Source: Oscillatoria nigro-viridis PCC 7112
GTDB lineage: Bacteria > Cyanobacteriota > Cyanobacteriia > Cyanobacteriales > Microcoleaceae
DNA: 64,000 bases
Direction of reading: 5' to 3'
NCBI RefSeq assembly: GCF_000317475.1
Contig: NC_019729.1
Location: 2,680,501 to 2,744,500, forward strand
Shown here: positions 54,466-61,277 of the stretch, one piece after another
Numbering within the stretch: position 1 is the stretch's first letter
Layout of the letters: each line of letters begins with the position of its first letter
The notes under the pieces: generated by a model
What the model was told of the DNA's origin: nothing
Seen by the model: only the letters and a program-made list of their open reading frames with translations
Databases searched by the model: none
Program-made: the position numbers and the translations under genes

Positions 54466-55995
54466 TTGTTAGCATTGACTGATTTGCCGACTTGTCCGGG
54501 TTTATTTTACGGTTCCCAAGCCCGAGACGGAGTTTTATCGAGAATGCGGATTCCGGGGGGAATTTTAAACGCGCAGCAGTGTTGGACGATCGCCGATTTG
54601 GCCGATCGATACAGTACCGGTTGTTTGCAAGTAACGAATCGGGCGAATTTGCAAATCCGAGACTTGAATTCGCCAGTTTCTGATGAAGTTTGGCAAGATT
54701 TGCTGGAATTGGGATTGGCATCTCGCCGCGTTGAAGTTGACCCGATTCGCAATATTATGGCAAGCCCGACAGCAGGGATCGATCGCCAGCAGTTACTCGA
54801 TACTCGCCCGCTAGTGAAAGCTTGGGATGATTACCTGCAAACGCATCCCGAATTGTCGGAACTTTCGCCTAAGTTCAGTATTGGCTTCGACGGCGGGGAA
54901 GCGGTTTCGATCCGCGATTTACGCAACGATATTTTATTAGCTGCTGAAGCGCTTTCAACCCAATCAGAAATCATTTTTAGGCTGCATTTAAACGGCGACA
55001 CACGAATTTTGATCCAAGAATCGCAATGTATTTCAGTATTAGCCGCCCTCGCTAGCGCCTATCTTGAATACACTAAAAATCGACCGCGAATTGATGGCAA
55101 AAAACCGCGCTTGCGTCACCTCTTGGCAGATTGGGGTGTTGAAAGTTATCTAGAACGGGTACAGCAGCATTTACCATTTTTATTGCAATTCACATCTTGC
55201 ACCTTTCCCAAAAACAGGCAAGATGCCTGTGAAGCGAAGAGTGAATTTCCGTGTGGGGTGGGCATCTTGCCCGCCCGTTCGTTCGACTCATCTGCAAGGG
55301 CGATCGAACAATCCCGACATCTCGGCATTTACCCTCAGCAACAGTCCGGTTTCTCTTACATGGGAATTGCACTCCCCCTAGGTAAGCTAGAATCAAAACA
55401 ACTGCGGAATTTGGCAAATTTAGCCCAAAATCTAGCCAGCGGTACCCTGAGACTTACGCCGTGGCAAAATCTGTTGATTTCTGATATCCCCAACTCCCAG
55501 CTTTTTGAGGTAAAAAAGCAAGTCGCCGATTTGGGATTGCACTCGTCGGCGACTCGTCTAGATTCGTGCTTGGTGGCTTGTGCCGGCAGCAGCGGCTGTG
55601 CGTCGGCGGCGACAGATACTCAAAGTCACGCCCTAGCAATGGTGAGGGATTTAGCGCAAAAATTGACGATCGACCTGCCGATTAACATTCATTTCAGCGG
55701 TTGCCAAAAGTCCTGCGCCCAGCATCGGCCAATTGATATCACCCTGGTGGGAATTCAGATAGAGCGAGGATACGAGACGATCGAAGGTTACGACATTTAT
55801 GCGGGTAGAAAAGATTTGCCCTTCGGACGACCAATTTTTCAGGCGGTGAGTGCGGTCGAGATGCCCGGTGCGATCGAGCGAATGTTGCAGGTATATCAGC
55901 GGTTTAGAGAGCCTTGGGAGTCATTTGGTGAGTTTGTCGATCGGCAGGCGATCGACCAATTGCAGGAGTTGTCGATCGCCGAAAATCGGAATTGA
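54466..55995 (+). CDS. cobG: Precorrin-3B synthase (CobG-type, siroheme/4Fe-4S)
   Basis: A 509-residue nitrite/sulfite-reductase-like enzyme converting precorrin-3A to precorrin-3B in aerobic B12 synthesis. The two ferredoxin-like halves start CPGLFYGSQARDGVLSRMR and SGFSYMGIALPLGKLES. The [4Fe-4S]/siroheme cysteines are in VACAGSSGCASA and SGCQKSCAQH. TTG 54466 is taken as the start because GGGGAGGAG lies 5 bases before it; the open frame upstream (GTG 54418) runs through the riboswitch and is unlikely to be translated. Residues about 243-283 are encoded by a dispersed repeat. It heads a run with cobH and cobI on the same strand. Confidence 0.9.
   Translation: MLALTDLPTCPGLFYGSQARDGVLSRMRIPGGILNAQQCWTIADLADRYSTGCLQVTNRANLQIRDLNSPVSDEVWQDLLELGLASRRVEVDPIRNIMASPTAGIDRQQLLDTRPLVKAWDDYLQTHPELSELSPKFSIGFDGGEAVSIRDLRNDILLAAEALSTQSEIIFRLHLNGDTRILIQESQCISVLAALASAYLEYTKNRPRIDGKKPRLRHLLADWGVESYLERVQQHLPFLLQFTSCTFPKNRQDACEAKSEFPCGVGILPARSFDSSARAIEQSRHLGIYPQQQSGFSYMGIALPLGKLESKQLRNLANLAQNLASGTLRLTPWQNLLISDIPNSQLFEVKKQVADLGLHSSATRLDSCLVACAGSSGCASAATDTQSHALAMVRDLAQKLTIDLPINIHFSGCQKSCAQHRPIDITLVGIQIERGYETIEGYDIYAGRKDLPFGRPIFQAVSAVEMPGAIERMLQVYQRFREPWESFGEFVDRQAIDQLQELSIAENRN
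55190..55315 (+). repeat. In-frame dispersed repeat inside cobG
   Basis: CAGGCAAGATGCCTG and GGTGGGCATCTTGCCCGCCC are the typical halves of a cyanobacterial intergenic repeat. In this frame they read RQDACE and GVGILPARS, a peptide pattern that marks translated repeats. The insert lies between the two halves of CobG and keeps the frame. Confidence 0.75.
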
Positions 55996-56149
55996 AAGTG
56001 AAAAAATATCCCATAAAAACTGACAATTTTTAATTATTTCTCTTTCTATCTCTCTTGATGTTTCTTCCTTCGCTTCCTTTGCATCTTCGCGGTTGATTCA
56101 AAAAATCTCTTTCACAAATCAAACAAAATTCCCATAGCAGTTTTAAACA

Positions 56150-56779
56150 ATGATTGACTACATTCGAGACGGAACAGAAATCTACACCAAATCCTTTGCC
56201 ACAATTCGAGCCGAAGCAGATTTGTCAAGCTTGCCGCCCGATTTAGAATCGGTAGCCGTGCGACTAATTCACAGTTGCGGCATGACCGATATTGTTACAG
56301 ATTTAGCAGCTTCCCCCGGTGCAGCTACCTGCGGACGCCAAGCCCTCTCCGCAGGCGCGCCGATTCTGTGCGATGCCCGGATGGTGGCCGAAGGCATCAC
56401 TCGCAAACGCCTTCCCGCTGACAATCCGGTGATTTGCACCCTCTGGCATTCCGAAATCCCGGAGTTGGCGCGGCAAATGGGAAATACTCGATCGGCAGCG
56501 GCGCTTGATTTATGGCTGGACAACTTGCAGGGTGCGGTTGTGGCAATTGGCAATGCCCCGACTGCTTTGTTCCGACTGCTGGAAATGCTGGATGCCGGAG
56601 CACCCAAACCGGCTTTAATTCTGGGTTTCCCGGTAGGATTTGTCGGGGCCGCCGAATCCAAAGCCGAACTGGCCGCCAACAGTAGGGGAGTGCCATTTAT
56701 TACGTTGCACGGGCGGCGCGGTGGCAGTGCAATGGCAACGGCGGCCGTGAATGCGTTAGCGAAAAAGGATGAATTATGA
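56150..56779 (+). CDS. cobH: Precorrin-8X methylmutase
   Basis: A 209-residue enzyme moving a methyl group to give hydrogenobyrinate, a late corrin-ring step. The catalytic-His region VRLIHSCGMTDI is at the N-terminus. DARMVAEGI and ALILGFPVGFVGAAESKAEL follow as in the CobH/CbiC family, ending with the glycine-rich HGRRGGSAMATAAVNALA. The last bases overlap cobI by 4 (ATGA), which implies translational coupling. It starts 154 bases after cobG. Full length and intact. Confidence 0.95.
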   Translation: MIDYIRDGTEIYTKSFATIRAEADLSSLPPDLESVAVRLIHSCGMTDIVTDLAASPGAATCGRQALSAGAPILCDARMVAEGITRKRLPADNPVICTLWHSEIPELARQMGNTRSAAALDLWLDNLQGAVVAIGNAPTALFRLLEMLDAGAPKPALILGFPVGFVGAAESKAELAANSRGVPFITLHGRRGGSAMATAAVNALAKKDEL

Positions 56780-57486
56780 CTAAGGCTACTGGTAAATTGT
56801 ACGGTTTGGGTATTGGTCCTGGCGATCCTGAGTTGATTACTTTGAAAGCTTATCGGATTTTGCAATCGGTGCCGGTGATTGCCTATCCGGCGATGGAAAA
56901 TGGTAAGGTGCTGGCGCGGGCGATCGTCGCAGATTATCTGCGCCCGGAGCAAATTGAGATTCCGATGCCGCTGCCTTTTAGTCCGACGCGATCGTCTCAA
57001 CCTTATTACGATCTTGCTGCCGAGAAAATTGCCGCACATCTAAGCGAGGGAAAGGATGTGGCGGTGCTATGTGAGGGCGAACCTTTTCTCTACGGCTCGT
57101 TTATGTATCTATTCAACCGTTTGTCGGCGAGATTTACCACTGAAGTTGTGCCGGGAATTTCTTCCACAATGGCGAGTGCGGCTGCGTTGGGAGTGCCGCT
57201 GACTTATCGTAACGATGTGTTAAGTATTATGCCTGCGACGCTGGATGCTGAGGTTTTGCGCGATCGACTGGCGGTTGTTGATGCTGCCGTGATTATTAAG
57301 CTGGGCCGGCATTTTGCGAAAGTCCGGGACGTACTGATTGAGTTGGGACAATTCGAGCGAGCACTGTATATAGAACGCGCAACTATGCCGAATCAGCGAA
57401 TTCGGGCGATCGCAGATGTCGATCCCGCTGAAGTTCCCTATTGGGCTCTGATTGTGATCCCCAGCCAGCAAAAGTCTGTATCTTAA
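56776..57486 (+). CDS. cobI: Precorrin-2 C20-methyltransferase
   Basis: A 236-residue SAM-dependent tetrapyrrole methylase adding the C20 methyl in corrin synthesis (CobI/CbiL family). The N-terminal GLGIGPGDPELITLKAYRIL is the methylase signature. AVLCEGEPFLYGSFMYL is the second conserved loop, and VVPGISSTMASAAALGVPLT the third. The start overlaps the cobH stop. With cobG and cobH it covers early and late corrin steps under the riboswitch at 54296. No terminator is obvious before psbA copy 2. Confidence 0.95.
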   Translation: MTKATGKLYGLGIGPGDPELITLKAYRILQSVPVIAYPAMENGKVLARAIVADYLRPEQIEIPMPLPFSPTRSSQPYYDLAAEKIAAHLSEGKDVAVLCEGEPFLYGSFMYLFNRLSARFTTEVVPGISSTMASAAALGVPLTYRNDVLSIMPATLDAEVLRDRLAVVDAAVIIKLGRHFAKVRDVLIELGQFERALYIERATMPNQRIRAIADVDPAEVPYWALIVIPSQQKSVS

Positions 57487-57620
57487 TATTTCCCTGCCTG
57501 AAGGCGACGTGCTTCCAGGCTTTCCCTACTTTTTTGTGCATTCTTGCCCATTTATCCAGCTTTATTCATATTGATAACTTAACTTTATACCTTCTATCAG
57601 TTAATCTGTTGTTAAAATAC

Positions 57621-57649
57621 TTTACAAACCTTAGAATATGCTTTATGTT
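57621..57649 (+). promoter_or_regulatory. psbA copy 2 promoter
   Basis: -35 TTTACA (57621-57626), 17-base spacer, -10 TATGTT (57644-57649), about 65 bases before the ATG. The -35 box and following AACCTTA are shared with copy 1. Confidence 0.75.
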
Positions 57650-57714
57650 TATTTACATGGCGGAACACAAAGCCGTCACGAACATTGAAAACCAAATAAA
57701 GCAATCATAAACAA

Positions 57715-58797
57715 ATGACAACGACCTTACAGCAGCGCTCTAGCGCCAACGTCTGGGAACGCTTTTGTGAGTGGGTAACATCAACCGACAACCGCATTTA
57801 TGTAGGTTGGTTCGGAGTCTTGATGATTCCCACCCTGCTCAGCGCCACCATCTGCTACGTCATCGCCTTCATCGCTGCCCCACCAGTGGACATCGACGGC
57901 ATCCGCGAACCAGTAGCAGGTTCCTTAATGTACGGCAACAACATCATCACAGGTGCAGTTGTCCCCTCATCCAACGCCATCGGCTTGCACTTCTACCCCA
58001 TCTGGGAAGCAGCTTCCCTCGATGAGTGGCTGTACAACGGCGGCCCTTACCAATTGGTAATCTTCCACTTCCTGATCGGTGTATTTTGCTACATGGGTCG
58101 CGAATGGGAACTGTCCTACCGCTTGGGAATGCGCCCTTGGATCTGCGTAGCTTACTCTGCACCAGTAGCAGCAGCAACCGCAGTATTCTTGATCTACCCG
58201 ATCGGACAAGGCTCCTTCTCTGACGGTATGCCCTTGGGTATCTCCGGTACATTCAACTTCATGATCGTGTTCCAAGCCGAGCACAACATCCTGATGCACC
58301 CCTTCCACATGTTGGGAGTTGCCGGTGTCTTCGGTGGTAGCTTGTTCTCCGCCATGCACGGTTCTTTAGTTACCTCTAGCTTGGTTCGCGAAACAACCGA
58401 AACCGAATCGCAAAACTACGGTTACAAATTCGGTCAAGAAGAAGAAACCTACAACATCGTCGCAGCCCACGGCTACTTCGGTCGTTTGATTTTCCAATAC
58501 GCTTCCTTCAACAACAGCCGTTCCTTGCACTTCTTGTTAGGTGCATGGCCAGTAGTCGGCATCTGGTTTACCGCTTTGGGTATCTCCACGATGGCGTTCA
58601 ACTTGAACGGTTTCAACTTCAACCAATCGATTATCGACTCTCAAGGTCGCGTCATCAATACTTGGGCTGATGTCATCAACCGCGCTAACTTGGGTATGGA
58701 AGTAATGCACGAGCGCAACGCTCACAACTTCCCTCTCGACTTGGCTGCTGCACAAACCACTCCTGTAGCTTTGGTTGCTCCTTCTATCAACGGCTAA
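57715..58797 (+). CDS. psbA: Photosystem II reaction centre protein D1, copy 2
   Basis: A 360-residue D1 with the same predicted protein as copy 1, including Glu130, Tyr161, Asp170 and the CtpA-processed tail (LDLAAAQTT and following). DNA differences I can see are synonymous and clustered: codon 154 (GCA against GCC) and two glycine codons near 173-177. Identity continues past the stop through the terminator and ends just after AAAAAGGTTTT. Leaders diverge. This pattern indicates ongoing gene conversion between the copies. Orientation is opposite to copy 1, with the cobalamin cluster between them. Confidence 0.99.
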   Translation: MTTTLQQRSSANVWERFCEWVTSTDNRIYVGWFGVLMIPTLLSATICYVIAFIAAPPVDIDGIREPVAGSLMYGNNIITGAVVPSSNAIGLHFYPIWEAASLDEWLYNGGPYQLVIFHFLIGVFCYMGREWELSYRLGMRPWICVAYSAPVAAATAVFLIYPIGQGSFSDGMPLGISGTFNFMIVFQAEHNILMHPFHMLGVAGVFGGSLFSAMHGSLVTSSLVRETTETESQNYGYKFGQEEETYNIVAAHGYFGRLIFQYASFNNSRSLHFLLGAWPVVGIWFTALGISTMAFNLNGFNFNQSIIDSQGRVINTWADVINRANLGMEVMHERNAHNFPLDLAAAQTTPVALVAPSING

Positions 58798-58819
58798 GTT
58801 TTAGCTTTTGATTAATCAC

Positions 58820-58851
58820 AAAAAGCGCTCCTAGAAATAGGGGCGCTTTTT
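58820..58851 (+). terminator. Intrinsic terminator of psbA copy 2
   Basis: AAAAAGCGCTCCTA pairs with TAGGGGCGCTTTTT, the same hairpin as at 52984-53015. Confidence 0.93.
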
Positions 58852-58944
58852 GTTTGGGGAAAAAGGTTTTATACGGAACTTACCCCCTGCGGGGGGAGTT
58901 CCGAGGGCTGTATTCTTTTACCCATCTCGGTTGACGGGGTGACA

Positions 58945-60136
58945 ACCCCGTCAAAACATTGATAAAATAAAGGACATAGCCCTTAGACCCCTCTGAAAAA
59001 ACGGTAGTTTATTGCGCCTAATTCTCATTAATTCAGTAATAATATCTTGACAAAATTCCATGCCAATTACCCAAGATTGACCGTACAATCCTATCCAAAA
59101 ACTACTATGACGACGTATCGAGCGCCCGCACTCAGTTACCCTACCTACATATTTTTGCACGCCCATTGTCTTGATTTTTTGACCTTGTATTATCGCACAA
59201 CTGTAGGCGATCGCTATCAATAATATTAAACTGCTTAATCGTTGGTTATTAGCGTGACTTCTCTCGCGCATTATAACCACCAGTCTTACAATCTTTAAAC
59301 ATCGCTTCAATCCCACTGCGACATTTGAAAGTATCGATAGATTGTTTTAAACTGCCGACATTAGTCAAAAGATACCAACCTTCATCAAGAAAGTTTTCCT
59401 CGATATTTTCGTCGCCAATAACCAGCGATATCAAAATTCCCAAAACCTTTTTGTTTTGTAAATTTGGTCTCGGCTAAATAAAAGCTGGTTCCCGGCACTA
59501 AACCCATGTCAGATCAGCGAATGTACTCAGAGTTCTCCTCTTAGATATAGCGCCCTTGTTTGACTCTAAAAATAAACTTTACTTGTCTCTCACAGAGCCA
59601 CGATGCGAGCTTGACACTACCAAATTCCCGCTCGCCTAACACAATCACTTCATAATCTGATAGCAACTCTAACACAGGAGTGAGTAGAGATTTTTGTTCG
59701 TCAATATTACTACATCCTCTTCTGTTTAGCAATCGCCAGTATAAGGGGATACTTCGTTTTTCCCAAATTAGGCTGACCATAAATACATTATGCGCTCGCC
59801 ACTGCGTTCTATCGATCGCAAGTTTCAAAGGTTTAGATTTGTTAAATTTAGCTTGTTAAATTTCTTTAATAAGTGGAAACCAGAGGCTTTCTATGTTCAG
59901 GGAGTCTAATTTCAAAAATCTTTGTAGGCTACGCCTCCGACTCTCAAATTGAATCGGATAAGGCCAGAAAGAAGCCAATAATTCAATACTAACTTGTTTA
60001 TGGCTCTGCAACAGATATACCAGAGCTTTGAGCGTATGGTACTCTGTCGGTTTGAGTTGTTTTTCTTTCTGGGTTTTGGTAAAATTGAGGAAACATAATT
60101 ATGTAGATTGGGACACTTAAACAACGGAGACCCCAT
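58945..60136 (-). pseudogene. Heavily decayed IS4-family transposase
   Basis: Pieces of one IS4 transposase survive in different minus-strand frames. First is an N-terminal region (60136-59912, shifted). Then comes LAIDRTQWRAHNVFMVSLIW and VIVLGEREFGSVKLASW (59828-59541, the second Asp now Glu in GERE). Then come RSGIEAMFKDCKTGGYN (59443-59249) and a C-terminal part (59316-58951). At least three frame changes and a stop separate them. It is related to, but clearly older than, the frameshifted copy at 50394. GACGGGGT...ACCCCGTC palindromes lie at both borders (58931-58954 and 60181-60204) in opposite orientation. Confidence 0.85.
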
Positions 60137-60290
60137 CTTTTTTTAGCTCAAGTTTGCCAAATCCGCCACCGGTGGGGCTTTTGACGGGGTTGTCACCCCG
60201 TCAGACCTCCGATATTAGTTTTGGCAACAGGTCTAAAAGCTGAATCTAAAAAACTTAATATTTATTGATTAATCGGGAGTTAATCTGGCG
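60137..60290. other. Spacer between IS4 and IS630 remnants
   Basis: Contains the GACGGGGTTGTCACCCCGTC palindrome (60183-60202), the inverted counterpart of that at 58933-58952. No gene. Confidence 0.5.
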
Positions 60291-60775
60291 ATGGTTAGGT
60301 TATATGCCAGGTCATTAAAGGGCTCAAAAAATCGGGATATAAACGGAATAGACGTGGAAAAAAAGTCTCGACATTGGAGCAAAACCTCTTAAATAAATGC
60401 TAATATTTGTTAATTTATTAGGTACAATATATAGAATTATATTCGATTTTTTATCATCAGGAAGCTCGTTTCAAAAATATGGAAGTATGCTTATTTATTG
60501 AGGAAAAACTGTACTATTTATCAAGGTAAAAAATAGAAAAAGCTATTACAATGCGGTAAAAAATCAATATTTATGCTCCACTATTCTCCAGATTGTTCTC
60601 CGATTGCAAATGTATGGTCAAAGGTTAAAGGTATTCCCCGTTCTCAGGGTGGGAGAACATATAAAGCATTAGAAAAAGTGATAGCAAGCGCATTTAAACA
60701 AATTGACGAGCAAGACCTCTGGAATTGGTTTACCCACTGCTGTTATTGTACCTCATCTATGTGAGAAAGGCTATA
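60291..60775 (+). pseudogene. Decayed IS630-family transposase with right end
   Basis: Translation with shifts and stops gives MVRLYARSLKGSKN, then KRNRRGKKVSTL, then KIWKYAYLLRKNCTIYQGKK (normally ...VVMDNCTIHKGK, so the catalytic Asp is lost). It finishes intact as LHYSPDCSPIANVWSKVKG...LWNWFTHCCYCTSSM, the IS630 C-terminus with its Glu replaced by Ala (SPIAN for SPIEN). The stop lies within the terminal repeat TACCTCATCTATGTGAGAAA (from 60749), ending GGCTATA at 60775. These ends match the two MITEs at 9638 and 10179. The 5' third and left end are missing. Confidence 0.8.
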
Positions 60776-60812
60776 ACAGAATCTTACCTGTCATCAAACG
60801 GCTTGAACCACA

Positions 60813-60872
60813 ATGGATAACTTGTTAACTCGTATTACCCAAACACGCGGTCGGTGCGATCGAGATTTTTGA
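60813..60872 (+). pseudogene. Possible N-terminal fragment of a DUF433-type gene
   Basis: A 19-codon frame MDNLLTRITQTRGRCDRDF resembles the start of DUF433 (antitoxin-like) proteins (M-x-x-L-L-x-R-I-T-x-x-x). It stops before the conserved G-K-P-x-I-R-G motif. Too short to be certain. Confidence 0.25.
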
Positions 60873-60953
60873 GGAGACGCGAACTGTTAATGCAGTAATC
60901 ATAAGAGCTATGGACTACAGTCCAAGATTAGAAAGCCACAAAAAAACCTCGCC

Positions 60954-61250
60954 ATGAGCGTAATTGCAGCTAAATGGACGATCGCCCAAAACCACCAAAT
61001 GATATCTGCGGGTATCTGGGAAAATCGGCGCGTAAAATCACTAAAAAATGTAGAGACGAAAACCAAAATCTACGCTGGAGTCGGCATCCCCGAATACTGG
61101 GTAGTTAACCTCAACAAGAGACAGCTTATCGTATTTCGAGACCCTCAAGACGGGGATTACGCCTCTAAATTCACGCTAACAGGCGGAACAGCTAACCCGA
61201 TCGCATTTCCAGATGTATCTGTATCCGTAAATGCGATCGTCAGCAATTAG
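60954..61250 (+). pseudogene. Uma2-family gene with internal deletion
   Basis: A 98-residue open frame that joins a Uma2 N-terminus (AAKWTIAQNHQMISAGIWEN) directly to a Uma2 C-terminus (TKTKIYAGVGIPEYWVVNLN and ending in FPDVSVSVNAIVSN). About 90 central residues, including the P-D and E-x-x acidic motifs of the nuclease core, are missing. The frame is kept across the join, so a short protein could still be made, but nuclease function is not expected. ATG at 60954. It lies in a graveyard of IS remnants. Confidence 0.75.
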
Positions 61251-61277
61251 GAGTAGCAAGTGGTCACAAAATTCAAC

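Noticed and set aside
53038..58797. Second psbA copy as an assembly duplication artefact
   Set aside because: The copies differ by synonymous changes and have different leaders, -10 boxes and flanks beyond the terminator, so they are distinct loci.
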